From: Nocardia aurantia
GTDB taxonomy: Bacteria > Actinomycetota > Actinomycetes > Mycobacteriales > Mycobacteriaceae
DNA: 64,000 nucleotides
Reading direction: 5' to 3'
Assembly: GCF_009604425.1 (NCBI RefSeq)
Contig: NZ_WEGI01000003.1
Coordinates: 62,001-126,000 of the forward strand
Shown here: positions 36,153-45,290 of the stretch, one piece after another
Layout: every line of letters starts with the position of its first letter
How positions within the stretch are numbered: position 1 is the first letter of the stretch
Position numbers and translations under genes: made by a program
The notes under the pieces: model-generated
What the model saw: only the letters and a program-made list of their open reading frames with translations
Databases searched by the model: none
What the model was told of the DNA's origin: nothing

Positions 36153-37589
36153 GTGTCGGAAATCCACCACGGTGAGCAGAACGCGCTCGCCGCTTCCACC
36201 TTCGCCGGGCGCATGCCCACCGGCAGCGGCGACCTGGCGGTCGAGACCCACGGCATCGCACCGGTGCCCGAGAACAACCGGTACGGCACCGCCCGCCGGT
36301 TGTTCACGGTGTGGTGCGCCCCGCAGGTCAACATGACCGGCGTGTTCTCCGGTTCGCTGGCGATCACGTTCGGGCTGGGCTTCTGGCTCGGCCTCCTGGC
36401 GATGATCATCGGCACCGTGCTCGGCTCGCTGCCGGTGGCCTACCTGTCCACGTGGGGCCCGCGCACCGGCGCCGGCCAATTGCCCAACGCCCGTATGGCA
36501 TTCGGCCCCCTGGTGGTGTTGCCGGCGGTGGTGCAGTGGCTGTCGTCGATCGCCTGGGACGGGCTGGTCGGCCTGTTCGGCGGGGAGGCGCTGGCGGTCC
36601 TGCTGCACATCCCGTTCTGGGCCGGTGTGCTGATCGTGCTCGCCTGCCAGGGCGTGGTCGGCATCGTCGGCTACGAACTGATCCACCGGCTGGAGGCGGT
36701 GATGACGGTGGTGCTGCTGGTCACCTTCACCGTGCTGGCGATCAAGCTGGCGACCGGCCACGAGGTGATCACCGCGCCGGCGGTTCACCACGGCGATCTG
36801 GCGGGCGCGTTCGTCCTGGAGATCACGGTCGCGTTCAGCCTCGCCATCTCCTGGGCCAGCTACGCCTCCGACTACAGCCGGTACCTGCCCGCGAGTACCC
36901 CGTCCAAGCCGGTGTTCTGGTACAGCTTCGCCGGAATCCTGCTGGGCTACATCGGGATCCAGACGGTCGGCATCGTGGGCGCGAAGGCGCTCGGCGAGGA
37001 GACCGCCGAGGGTGTGCGCAGCGTGATGGGTGGCGGCGTCCTCGGTGTGCTCGCACTGCTGGTGATCGCGCTGGCCTCGGTGGGCTCCAACGCCATGAAC
37101 GACTACAGCGGCTCGCTGGCACTCCAGACCGTCGGCATCAAGGTGCGGCGCCCGGTGTCCGCGGTGGTGGTGACGGTCATCGCGTTCGCGCTGATCCTGT
37201 GGCTGCACGGCGGCAACGTCGCCTCCCGGTTCCAGAACGTGCTGCTGTTCGTGGGCTATTGGATCCCGGCCTTCGTCGCGATCATCACCATCGACTGGCT
37301 GTACCGGTCCCGCGGCCGGGTGACCGTGGACCCGGCCCGCGAGCAGACCACCCGGGCCGACGCCGTCGCCGCGGCGGTCGCCTTCGTGGTCGCGTTCGCG
37401 GTGGCCGTCCCGTTCATGAACACCAGCCTGGTGGTCGGCCCGGTGGCGTCCGCGCTGCACGGCGCGGATCTCGCCTACTACGTGAACTTCCTCGCGGCCG
37501 GACTGGTCTACGGCGGCTACCGGCTGTGGCGAGTTCGCTCCGCCGCCCCCGCCGCACTGCCCGGCACCCCGCTGGCCGAATCCGTCTGA
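36153..37589 (+). CDS. NCS1-family permease (cytosine/purine/HMP type)
   Basis: A 478-residue membrane protein with about 12 helices and NCS1 hallmarks: the PENNRYGTARRLFTVW cytoplasmic lead-in, helix-1 QVNMTGVFSG, ISWASYASDYSRYLP in the middle and SNAMNDYSGSLALQ later. NCS1 carriers import nucleobases, allantoin, hydantoins or the thiamine pyrimidine HMP. The GTG at 36153 follows GAGGGAAGG. It is the probable uptake system of the island and is followed 63 bp later by the third amidohydrolase. Confidence 0.9.
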   Translation: MSEIHHGEQNALAASTFAGRMPTGSGDLAVETHGIAPVPENNRYGTARRLFTVWCAPQVNMTGVFSGSLAITFGLGFWLGLLAMIIGTVLGSLPVAYLSTWGPRTGAGQLPNARMAFGPLVVLPAVVQWLSSIAWDGLVGLFGGEALAVLLHIPFWAGVLIVLACQGVVGIVGYELIHRLEAVMTVVLLVTFTVLAIKLATGHEVITAPAVHHGDLAGAFVLEITVAFSLAISWASYASDYSRYLPASTPSKPVFWYSFAGILLGYIGIQTVGIVGAKALGEETAEGVRSVMGGGVLGVLALLVIALASVGSNAMNDYSGSLALQTVGIKVRRPVSAVVVTVIAFALILWLHGGNVASRFQNVLLFVGYWIPAFVAIITIDWLYRSRGRVTVDPAREQTTRADAVAAAVAFVVAFAVAVPFMNTSLVVGPVASALHGADLAYYVNFLAAGLVYGGYRLWRVRSAAPAALPGTPLAESV

Positions 37590-37652
37590 CCGCGCCGCGA
37601 CCGGCCGTGGCGGATCCCGAACTCGTTGTCCCGCAATGTCTGTGAGGTATCA

Positions 37653-39071
37653 ATGATCGTCACCGAACGCATCGAACCCGTCGCCGTGGACGTGATCGTC
37701 ACCGGCGCATGGGTACTCACCCTCAACGCCAGGCGGGAGATCTACCGCCACGGTGCGGTCGCGGTGGCCGACGGCGTCGTCGTCGCCGTCGGCCACCGCG
37801 CCGACATCCTGGCCGGCCACCGGGCGGCCACCCTGATCGACGAGCCGGACGCCATCGTGCTGCCCGGCATGACCAACGGGCACCGGCACCTGCTGTGCTG
37901 TGCCAAGGGAGCGATGCCGGAGGGCGGCGGCACGCTGGCCGCCCTGCGCGCCTTCATCTATCCGTCGTTCGCCGCGCTCACCGAGGACGACATGCACGTC
38001 TACGCCCGATACGCGGCGGCGGAGATGCTGCGATACGGCACCACGCTGTTCGAGGAACCGGGCTGCAACCACCTGGAAGCCGTGCTGGAAGCGCTGGCGG
38101 ACACCGGGATTCGGGCGCGCACCGGCCCGTGGACCTGGGATCAGGCCGGATCCGCCGGTCGCGACGGCTTGCCGGACTGGCTGCGGCTGGATGCCGACGC
38201 GGCCCTGGACCGGCTCGCCGAGGGTGTCGCGACGGTCCGCAAATTCGGCAATCCGCGCCTCCGCGACGCGGTCACCATCGAGGGGGTGGGCACCTGCTCC
38301 GACGCGCTCACCCGCGGCGCCGCCGATCTCGCGCTGGACCTCGACAGCCTGTTCGTGCTGCACAAATCCACCAGCGAGGCCGAGGTCGAGATGGAGTTGC
38401 GGACCTTCGGGGAGCGTCCGGTCGCCCACATGCACAGCATCGGCGCCCTCCACGACCGCGTACTGCTGAATCACATGACGAGCCTGGACGATCGGGACGT
38501 CGCGATCGTGCGCGACACCGGCGCCCGCATCTCCCAGAACCCGACCTCCGCACTGAAACTGGCCAAGGGCACCACCCGGACCGGCAAGTGGAAGGAACTC
38601 GCCGACGCCGGCGTGCCGATGGCCCTGGGCACCGACGCCGAGAACGTGTCCAACCACCAGGACATCTGCCGCGCCATGCAATTGGCCGCCCTGCTGCCCC
38701 GGGACATGCACCGCGACCCGAACGCCGTGACCGCCGAACAGGCCCTGGAGATGGCCACCCTCGGCGGTGCCACCGCCCTGCGGATGCAGGACGAGGTCGG
38801 CTCGCTGGAACCCGGAAAGCAGGCCGACATCGTCGTTTTCGACACCGACGACTACGACCTGGGCCCCCTGCACAATCCGGTCGCCAACCTGGTCTACGGC
38901 TCCACCGGGCATTCGGTGGACACCGTGCTCGTCGGCGGCGATGTCCTGGTGCGGCACAAGCGATCCACGCGCCTGGACGAATCCGCCCTGCGCGCCCGGG
39001 TCGCGGAGATCAACCATCGGGTGCTGCGGGAGATCGGCATCGATCCGTCGCCGCGGTGGCCGGTCCTGTGA
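37653..39071 (+). CDS. Amidohydrolase, cytosine/guanine-deaminase-like, third member
   Basis: A 472-residue amidohydrolase-superfamily enzyme that differs clearly from the other two island copies. Metal motifs are HRH (GMTNGHRHLL), His in AHMHSIGAL, His in LLNHMTSLDDRD and Asp in LGTDAENVSNHQD. The PTSALKLAKG loop and the C-terminal GSLEPGKQADIVVFD barrel-cap are typical of nucleobase and triazine deaminases. GAGG lies before the ATG. It is co-transcribed with the NCS1 permease, so it may act first on the imported compound. Confidence 0.87.
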   Translation: MIVTERIEPVAVDVIVTGAWVLTLNARREIYRHGAVAVADGVVVAVGHRADILAGHRAATLIDEPDAIVLPGMTNGHRHLLCCAKGAMPEGGGTLAALRAFIYPSFAALTEDDMHVYARYAAAEMLRYGTTLFEEPGCNHLEAVLEALADTGIRARTGPWTWDQAGSAGRDGLPDWLRLDADAALDRLAEGVATVRKFGNPRLRDAVTIEGVGTCSDALTRGAADLALDLDSLFVLHKSTSEAEVEMELRTFGERPVAHMHSIGALHDRVLLNHMTSLDDRDVAIVRDTGARISQNPTSALKLAKGTTRTGKWKELADAGVPMALGTDAENVSNHQDICRAMQLAALLPRDMHRDPNAVTAEQALEMATLGGATALRMQDEVGSLEPGKQADIVVFDTDDYDLGPLHNPVANLVYGSTGHSVDTVLVGGDVLVRHKRSTRLDESALRARVAEINHRVLREIGIDPSPRWPVL

Positions 39072-39130
39072 TCGGCCGTGCCGCCGCACGGGGTCCCGCC
39101 GGCGCGAGGCGAATTCACCCGTGAGGGGGT

Positions 39131-40645
39131 TCAGTCCCGGCGCGCCACGTCCGCGAATATCGCGCTGTCCAAGGCGTTCTTGAGGATCTTCCCGGACGGG
39201 CCCTTCGGCAGTTCGTCGAGGACGGCGAACAGCCGCGGCACCTTGTAGGCGGACAGCTGTTGTTTGGTCCACTCGCGCAACGCGATCGGGTCGAAATCGG
39301 CGCCGGGGCGCAGGGTCAGCGCGGCGGCGACCTCCTCGCCGTAGTGCTCGTCGGGCACGCCGACCACCGTCGCCTCGACGATGTCGGGGTGCCGGTACAG
39401 CACCTCCTCCACCTCCAGGGGGTAGACGTTGTAGCCGCCGCGGATGATCATCTCCTTGACCCGGCCGGCGATGCGCAGATCGCCGTCGGCATCGAAGACT
39501 CCCAGATCGCCGGTGCGCAACCAGCCTTCGTGCAGCGCCTCGGCGGTCGCCTCCGGCCGGTTCCAGTAGCCCTTCGTCACCACCGGGCCGCGGATGAAGA
39601 TCTCGCCGGTCTCCCCGGGCGGCAGCTCGGCGCCGTCGAAATCGCGGATCACGATCTCGATCCCCGGCAGCGGGCGGCCGACGGATCCGGCCTTCGCCGG
39701 TCGATCAGCGGGCTGATACGTTGCGGCGCTGGTTGTTTCGGTGAGACCGTAGCCCTCGCTGATGGCGCAGCCGAAGCGATTCCGGAACGCCTCCAGCACT
39801 TCTCCGGGTAGTGACGCGCCGCCGGAGGATGCCTGCCGCAGCGAGGCGAAATCCGCCGGATCGATATCCGCGGCGGCGGCGTGCAGCATCGCGTTCCACA
39901 TGGTCGGGACGCCGGTGATGAAGGTCAGCCGGTCGCGGCCGATCATGGCGAGCATCCGCTCCGGATCGAACCGGGACAGCAGCGACAGGCTGCCGCCGGA
40001 CCGCATCGCGGTGCCCAGCACGCACGCCTGCCCGTAGACGTGGAACAGCGGTAGCGCGGTGCCGCTGCGGTCGTCGGCGGTGATGTCGAAGACCGTCCGG
40101 AACGCGTCCGCGCAGGCGAGGAAGTTGCCGTGGCTCAACTGGGCGCCCTTGGGCCGGCCGGTGGTGCCCGACGTGTAGATGATCGTCGCCGTGTCGTCGT
40201 CGGCGGTCGGGTGCGGCCGGATCGGGCCCGCCGCCGGGGGCAGGCCCGCCAGATCCGGGTGCAGCGCGCGGTAGGGGACGCCGAGGGCCGCGGCCACCCG
40301 CTCCGGCGCGGGGGCGACGGCATGCCAGCCGAGGACGGCGGACACGCCGGTGTCGCGCGCGATGTACTCCAACTCCGGTGCCGGCGACATCGTGTTCGCC
40401 GTGACCGCGATCGCGCCGGCGGCGTGGATGCCGTAGTACCCCGCGGCGAATTCCGGCACCGAGGGCGCCACGAACAGCACCCGGTCACCGGGGCCGATTC
40501 CGTCTGCCGTGAGCTGCGTGGTCACGGCGGCGACGTGCCCGCGCAGCTGCGCGTAGGTCCAGCCGGTGCCGTCGTCGCCGCGCAGTGCGATCCGGTCCGG
40601 ATCATGATCGGCGTGCTCCCAGATGGCGGTGGCGGTGTTCGACAT
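39131..40645 (-). CDS. Long-chain-type acyl-CoA synthetase (FadD family)
   Basis: A complete 504-residue ANL ligase. It has the P-loop IIYTSGTTGRPKG, the A5 motif GYGLTETTS, A7 (GWLRTGDLGVFD), A8 (GRVKEMIIRGGYNVYP) and the C-terminal Lys in PKGPSGKILK. It activates a fatty or other carboxylic acid with ATP and CoA. The start at 40645 is preferred to the GTG at 40654, although the ribosome site is weak. It is divergent from a TetR regulator by about 100 bp, a common FadD/TetR arrangement. Confidence 0.93.
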   Translation of the reverse strand: MSNTATAIWEHADHDPDRIALRGDDGTGWTYAQLRGHVAAVTTQLTADGIGPGDRVLFVAPSVPEFAAGYYGIHAAGAIAVTANTMSPAPELEYIARDTGVSAVLGWHAVAPAPERVAAALGVPYRALHPDLAGLPPAAGPIRPHPTADDDTATIIYTSGTTGRPKGAQLSHGNFLACADAFRTVFDITADDRSGTALPLFHVYGQACVLGTAMRSGGSLSLLSRFDPERMLAMIGRDRLTFITGVPTMWNAMLHAAAADIDPADFASLRQASSGGASLPGEVLEAFRNRFGCAISEGYGLTETTSAATYQPADRPAKAGSVGRPLPGIEIVIRDFDGAELPPGETGEIFIRGPVVTKGYWNRPEATAEALHEGWLRTGDLGVFDADGDLRIAGRVKEMIIRGGYNVYPLEVEEVLYRHPDIVEATVVGVPDEHYGEEVAAALTLRPGADFDPIALREWTKQQLSAYKVPRLFAVLDELPKGPSGKILKNALDSAIFADVARRD

Positions 40646-40741
40646 GCAGGTCACTGTACTCTCGAAGTTGACGCCAGGTTCGGAAGAATCTGAAAGGCAC
40701 TGTGCGGCAGTCGAAACTACCCGGAGGGGTACGGTGGGTGG

Positions 40742-41407
40742 GTGTCCCTACCAGTCGGCGGCGCTTCCACGGGGAGCGCCGAGGAGTCCCGCCGTGTCCC
40801 GCCGCGCACCCGTCGCGGCGTCCGAACCCGTGCGGCCCTGGTCACCGCGGCCCGCGAGGTGTTCGAACGCGACGGATACCTCGATGCCAAGATCTCCGAC
40901 ATCGCCCGCGCCGCGGGCCTCGCGTCCGGGTCGTTCTACACCTACTTCGACGGCAAGGAGGAGATCTTCGCCGCCGTCCTGGAGCAGGTGCGGGACGAGA
41001 TGCTGCATCCGCACATCCGGGAGCGGACCGGCGTCACCGATCCGATCGCGCTGATCGAGGCCGCCAACCGCGAGTACCTGATGTCCTACAAACGCAACGC
41101 CCGGCTGATGGGCGTGCTGGAACAGGTCGCTCAGATCGATGAGAACTTCCGGCAACTGCGCACCGAGCGGGCCGACGCCTTCGTGCGGCGCAACGCCCGG
41201 ATGATCCGCATGCTGCAGGAGTCCGGGCGGGCCGCGGCGGACCTCGATCCGCAGGTCACCGCGCTGGCGCTGTCGGTGATGGTGAGCCGGATGGCGTACT
41301 CGGTCTTCGTGCAGAACCGCCGCATCTCCTTCGAGAAATTGCTGACCACGCTCACCCAGCTCTGGGTGAACGCCTTGCAGCTGCAACCCGAATCGGGCGG
41401 CGCATGA
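40742..41407 (+). CDS. TetR/AcrR family regulator
   Basis: A 221-residue TetR protein. The helix-turn-helix is at about residues 28-75 (ISDIARAAGLASGSFYTYFDGKEEIF), followed by a larger ligand domain of the TetR_C type common in lipid-metabolism regulators. The GTG at 40742 is used; GGAGG is 14 bases away, so the start is uncertain. It is divergent from the acyl-CoA synthetase, its likely target, and upstream of the quinol-monooxygenase-like and MDR genes on the same strand. Confidence 0.88.
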   Translation: MSLPVGGASTGSAEESRRVPPRTRRGVRTRAALVTAAREVFERDGYLDAKISDIARAAGLASGSFYTYFDGKEEIFAAVLEQVRDEMLHPHIRERTGVTDPIALIEAANREYLMSYKRNARLMGVLEQVAQIDENFRQLRTERADAFVRRNARMIRMLQESGRAAADLDPQVTALALSVMVSRMAYSVFVQNRRISFEKLLTTLTQLWVNALQLQPESGGA

Positions 41408-41483
41408 CGCGTCCACCGCTTACTTGACTTCGAATTCGGATTCGTTGACGCTGGTGGGCGCCGAAGAGAGAGAAGGAGACAAC

Positions 41484-41807
41484 ATGTCGGATCCGGTCGT
41501 GGTGGTGGCGACTATCGTCGCGAAGCCCGGACAGGAAGAGGTCGTCGAGAAGGCCGTGGCCGCCGCTCAGGAGGCTGTGCACACCGAGCCCGGCTGCCTG
41601 CTCTACGCGTTCCACCGCAACCTCGGCAAGCCCGGCCAGTACATCATGGTCGAGAAGTGGGAATCGCAGGAAGCGCTGGGCGTGCACGGCAAGGCCCAGG
41701 CGCTGCGCGATCTGGGCGCGGCGCTGGCCGACGCGGTCGCCGCACCGCTGGATGTGCAGGTCCTCGCGCCGGTGCCGGGTGGCGACGCCACCCTCGGCGC
41801 GCTCTGA
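41484..41807 (+). CDS. ABM-domain putative quinol monooxygenase (YgiN-like)
   Basis: A 107-residue dimeric alpha/beta-barrel protein of the antibiotic-biosynthesis-monooxygenase family. VVVVATIVAKPGQEEVVEKA starts the domain, and EPGCLLYAFHRN and the EKWESQEALGVH strand-loop are typical. Such cofactor-free enzymes oxidise quinols or quinones. GAAGGAG precedes the ATG at 41484. It is followed 25 bp later by the MDR oxidoreductase, probably in one transcript. Confidence 0.88.
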   Translation: MSDPVVVVATIVAKPGQEEVVEKAVAAAQEAVHTEPGCLLYAFHRNLGKPGQYIMVEKWESQEALGVHGKAQALRDLGAALADAVAAPLDVQVLAPVPGGDATLGAL

Positions 41808-41832
41808 TCCGGTCCGCGGGAACAGGTTTCGC

Positions 41833-42834
41833 GTGACGAAGACGCAGCAGGTGCGCTTGGCCCGGCGGCCCGTCGGGCTGCCCGGCGCGGACACCTGGAC
41901 CGTGACCACCGAGGAACTGCCCGCGCCCGGGCCCGGGCAGTTCCTGGTGAAGGTCGACTACATCTCCCTCGACCCGGCCATGCGCGGCTGGCTCAACGAC
42001 GTGCGCTCGTATCTGCCGCCGGTCGGCCTGAACGAGGTGATGCGGTCGGTGGACATCGCCACCGTGGTGGCGTCGTCGCATCCGGAGTACGCGGTGGGCG
42101 ACACCGTCAGCGGCACCTTCGGGGTCACCGAGTACGCGCTCACCGACGGCGCCGGCGTTCAGCGGGTGGACCTCGCTGTCGCCTCCGGCCCGACCTGGCT
42201 GGGCGCGCTCGGAATGCCCGGCATGACAGCGTATTTCGGGCTGCTCGAGGTGGGCCGCCTGCAACCGGGGGAGACCGTGCTGGTCTCCGCGGCGGCGGGT
42301 GCGGTCGGCAGCGTCGTCGGTCAGCTGGCGAAGGCCAAGGGCGCCACCGTGATCGGGATCGCCGGCGGTCCGGAGAAATGCCGGGTGCTGACGGAGGAAC
42401 TCGGTTTCGACGCCGCCGTCGACTACCGCGCCGAGAACGTCCTGCGGCGGGTCCGTGAGATCGCCCCGGACGGGGTCGACATCTACTTCGACAATGTCGG
42501 CGGCGACATTCTCGACGCCGCGCTGGCCAATATGCGCCGCGGCGCCCGGATCGTGCTCTGCGGCGCCATTTCCACGTACAATGCCGAGAAGTTGCCACCC
42601 GGTCCCAGCCGGTACATGTCGCTGCTCGTGTTCCGGGCATCGATGACCGGGTTCGTGGTCTTCGACTACGCCGACCGTTACGGCGAAGCGGTAGCCGAGA
42701 TTTCGCGGCTGCTGTCCGAAGGGCGGATGACGGCCCGCGAACATGTCGTGTCCGGTGGGGTCGCCGATTTCGGCGACACGCTCGGCATGCTTTTCCGCGG
42801 CGCGAATACCGGGAAACTCGTACTGGCGCTGTAG
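41833..42834 (+). CDS. MDR-family NADPH-dependent alkenal/one oxidoreductase
   Basis: A 333-residue medium-chain reductase of the CurA/leukotriene-B4 12-hydroxydehydrogenase group. It has the YISLDPAMRGWLND N-terminal motif, PGMTAYFGLLEVG, the NADPH-binding SAAAGAVGSVVGQLAK and YFDNVGGDILD. It lacks the zinc sites of alcohol dehydrogenases. It reduces C=C bonds of enones and enals. The GTG at 41833 follows AACAGG. The gene is in line with the quinol-monooxygenase gene. Confidence 0.9.
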   Translation: MTKTQQVRLARRPVGLPGADTWTVTTEELPAPGPGQFLVKVDYISLDPAMRGWLNDVRSYLPPVGLNEVMRSVDIATVVASSHPEYAVGDTVSGTFGVTEYALTDGAGVQRVDLAVASGPTWLGALGMPGMTAYFGLLEVGRLQPGETVLVSAAAGAVGSVVGQLAKAKGATVIGIAGGPEKCRVLTEELGFDAAVDYRAENVLRRVREIAPDGVDIYFDNVGGDILDAALANMRRGARIVLCGAISTYNAEKLPPGPSRYMSLLVFRASMTGFVVFDYADRYGEAVAEISRLLSEGRMTAREHVVSGGVADFGDTLGMLFRGANTGKLVLAL

Positions 42835-42844
42835 ATTCCGCACC

Positions 42845-42880
42845 GGAGGCAGGCCCCGACCGCGCCCGGGGCCTGCCTCC
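42845..42880. terminator. Bidirectional terminator between MDR and epoxide hydrolase genes
   Basis: Perfect 13-bp arms (42845-42857 and 42868-42880) with a 10-base loop lie between two converging genes. There is no T run. Confidence 0.65.
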
Positions 42881-42895
42881 GGGCGCGGTTCCGGC

Positions 42896-43822
42896 TCAGT
42901 CGAGTCCGCGCAGGAATTCGAGCAGCGCGGCGGTGACCTCGTCCGGCCGTTCCTGCTGGATCCAGTGCCCGGCCCCCTCGAGCATCACCGTGCCCCGCAG
43001 ATCGGTGAGGATCTTCCCCAGTCCGGCCAGCGGCGTGAAACCGATGACCGGATCGGCGGTTCCGGCGATGAACAGCGACGGGCAGTCGATCGTCGCACCC
43101 GCCAGATCCTCGCTCAGTTCCCAGTTGCGATCCAGATTGCGGTAGTAGTTCAGTCCACCGGTGAAGCCGGTCGCGGTGAACGTCTGGATGTAGTACTCGG
43201 CTTCGGCCTCCGAGAGCCACTCCGGCGGCGTGCCACCGGGTTCGGCCGTCAGGTCGCGGGCATTGAGCACCCCGTCCAGCAACAGGGTCCGCCGGATGTC
43301 GGCGGCCAGCGCGGCATCCGCGACCCCCGGCTCCTGGAACCACACCATGTAGAACTCGTCGCCGAGCCGGGACCGGAAGATCCGCAGCGGAGCCACCTTC
43401 GACCGCGGCGTGGCCGGCACACTGAGCCCCGCCACCGCCCGGACCCGCTGGGGGTACAGCAGCGCGAACTGCCACACCACCGACGCACCCCAGTCGTGCC
43501 CGACGAAGACGGCGTCCTCCGCCCCCACGGCATCCAGCAGCCCCGCGAGATCCGCGCACAGCGTCGGCATGTCGTAGTCCTCGATCCGCTCCGGCCGGGA
43601 ACTGCCCCCGTAGCCGCGCATATCCGGTGTGAGCGTACGGAATCCGGCCTCGGCCAACGCGAAAACCTGATTGCGCCAGGAGAATCCGAGCTCCGGGAAC
43701 CCGTGACAGAACACCACCAGCGGCCCGGAGCCGTGCTCGACGACACGCAACTCGATACCGTTGGTGGCGATGTTGTGACTGCCCAGTGCCAGCCAGTCGT
43801 CGACGATCGTTCGGCTCTCCAC
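42896..43822 (-). CDS. Epoxide-hydrolase-like alpha/beta hydrolase
   Basis: A 308-residue enzyme with the oxyanion HGFPE, nucleophile elbow GHDWGAS (Asp), lid tyrosines (AEYYIQTF and NYYRNL), acid in GTADPVIG and catalytic His in GAGHWIQQERP. These are the signatures of soluble epoxide hydrolases, which open epoxides to diols. It may serve lipid or xenobiotic breakdown; the neighbours give no specific substrate. It converges on the MDR gene across a terminator. Confidence 0.9.
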   Translation of the reverse strand: MESRTIVDDWLALGSHNIATNGIELRVVEHGSGPLVVFCHGFPELGFSWRNQVFALAEAGFRTLTPDMRGYGGSSRPERIEDYDMPTLCADLAGLLDAVGAEDAVFVGHDWGASVVWQFALLYPQRVRAVAGLSVPATPRSKVAPLRIFRSRLGDEFYMVWFQEPGVADAALAADIRRTLLLDGVLNARDLTAEPGGTPPEWLSEAEAEYYIQTFTATGFTGGLNYYRNLDRNWELSEDLAGATIDCPSLFIAGTADPVIGFTPLAGLGKILTDLRGTVMLEGAGHWIQQERPDEVTAALLEFLRGLD

Positions 43823-43993
43823 TGCTTCGTCACCTCACGGGTCGGCGGATTGCGGGGCCTCATTCAAGCACGCCCGCCGGGCCCGGCCGGACGCCGGTGT
43901 CGCCGTGGGATTCCGCAACGGCGTGCGAACGGCCATGATGGGTGTTCGGTGCGGTGCGGTACTCGCCGGACCGCCGTCCGGTTCGAGAGGTCG

Positions 43994-44446
43994 ATGATGA
44001 AGATCGCGGAATTGGTCCGTCGCGGAGGATTTTTCGGTTCTTCGCCGTCGGCCCGCCGTGGCGCCGCGTCCGCGGCGGCCGTACTGGTGGTGGTCGCCCT
44101 GCTGGTGTGGTGGTGGTGGCCCGAATCCACGAAACCCGTCGTGCTGCACGCCGCCACGCCGGATCGAAGCGCGACCGTCACCGTCGGCAATCCCCGGCTG
44201 GGCTCCTCCGATATCGATATCGCACTGGCCGACGGGGACGGAAAAGCGGTGGCGGGCGCGACGATCCGGGTGGCCGCCGTCGAGGAGAGCAGCGGCGCCG
44301 CCGGCCCGCCGGTCACGGCCACCGCGACCGACTCCGGCCGCTACCGCGCCGCCGACGTACCGTTCACCGCGACCGGACAGTGGGAACTGCGAGTGCTCGT
44401 CGAGAACACCGTGCCCCTGATCCTGCCGCTGTGGATCGGTGACTGA
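43994..44446 (+). CDS. Small membrane-anchored protein, YtkA/FixH-like ectodomain
   Basis: A 150-residue protein. A positively charged N-terminus and one membrane helix (about residues 26-42, ending WWWW) are followed by an external beta-sandwich-like domain with GSSDIDIALADGDGKAVAGATIRVAAV and DSGRYRAADVPFTATGQWELRV. The latter resembles YtkA/CopC-like domains linked to copper or cytochrome oxidase biology. Two adjacent ATGs (43994 and 43997) follow GAGAGG. No partner gene is beside it, so its role is uncertain. Confidence 0.65.
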   Translation: MMKIAELVRRGGFFGSSPSARRGAASAAAVLVVVALLVWWWWPESTKPVVLHAATPDRSATVTVGNPRLGSSDIDIALADGDGKAVAGATIRVAAVEESSGAAGPPVTATATDSGRYRAADVPFTATGQWELRVLVENTVPLILPLWIGD

Positions 44447-44582
44447 CACCTCGTCGAACCACGTTCCGGCCGGTGGGATCGCGACAAGCGATTTCGAAAA
44501 TTCGGGAGTAGTTCGGCCGGTGACTGTCGCAAATGATTGTTGGATCGAACGAATCGGATTCCGCATATTCGGAAATGCTCGA

Positions 44583-45290
44583 TCAGGACACGAGATCGGG
44601 TTCTGGAGTGGAGATCTCGCAGATCCGGCGGAGCAGGGCGGGGTTGTCGAGGTGGTCGACGTGGGCCCGGGATCCGCGAGTACGCGGGCCGACGGTGAGA
44701 ACCGTCAGGCCCGCCGCGCGGGCGGCGGAGACGCCGACGGGGCTGTCCTCGATCGCCAGCGCGCGGTGGGGGGCGACGTCGAGCCGACGGCAGGCGGCGA
44801 GGTAGAGGTCGGGGGCGGGCTTGGGGGCGGGGACCTCGTCGGCGGCGATGGTCACCTGGACCAGGTCCACGAGGTTGCCGTGGGCGAGGGCGGCATTGAG
44901 CAGGGGGCGTGGCGAATTGCTGGCAATGGCAACCGGCATATCGCTCGCGGCCAGGGTCACGATCTCCACGGCGCCGGGCAGGGGAGTGGCGGCGACCGGT
45001 ATGTGATCGACCATCGCCGTCAGCAGTTCCCCGGCGAGGCGACCGGCGTCCGCGCACAGGATCGAGGTGAGCACCACGGCCATCGCGGGAATGGACAGCC
45101 CGACGACACCCTCGTGGATCTCGTCCGAGCACAGCCGGCCCCGGCGCTGGAACACCGCGTCCAGGGCGTGCCGCACACAGGCGTGCGTATCCATCAGAGT
45201 GCCGTCACAGGCGAACACGATCGCGTCGGGGCGGCCGGGGATCATCGAGTCGGCCTGCTCCCGGTACGTCGGCAGATGCGAGAACCCCAT
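44583..45290 (-). CDS. HAD-superfamily phosphatase-like protein lacking the nucleophile
   Basis: A 235-residue HAD subfamily IA protein (beta-phosphoglucomutase/phosphatase type). Motif II (IASNSPRP), motif III Lys (PKPAPDLY) and motif IV (IEDSPVGVSAARAAG) are intact, but motif I reads FACDGTLMDT instead of FDxDGT. The nucleophilic Asp is therefore Ala27 (codon 45210-45212). The protein may bind a phosphorylated ligand without hydrolysing it. An alternative start is ATG 45245. It ends near the membrane protein gene and is divergent from the HD gene. Confidence 0.82.
   Translation of the reverse strand: MGFSHLPTYREQADSMIPGRPDAIVFACDGTLMDTHACVRHALDAVFQRRGRLCSDEIHEGVVGLSIPAMAVVLTSILCADAGRLAGELLTAMVDHIPVAATPLPGAVEIVTLAASDMPVAIASNSPRPLLNAALAHGNLVDLVQVTIAADEVPAPKPAPDLYLAACRRLDVAPHRALAIEDSPVGVSAARAAGLTVLTVGPRTRGSRAHVDHLDNPALLRRICEISTPEPDLVS

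Noticed and set aside
22346..39071. Island as a full s-triazine (atrazine-like) pathway
   Set aside because: The amidohydrolases are of the same superfamily as TrzN/AtzA, but no cyanuric acid hydrolase is present, and TenA, GMC, ALDH and NCS1 genes are not part of that route. It is kept only as a weaker alternative.
39076..39091. A small stem-loop after the third amidohydrolase as a terminator
   Set aside because: It has only a 6-bp stem with a 4-base loop and no T run, too weak to support.
44609..44630. AGATCT plus AGATC near the HAD gene end as another island operator
   Set aside because: It lies inside coding sequence, the spacing is different and the second half is incomplete.
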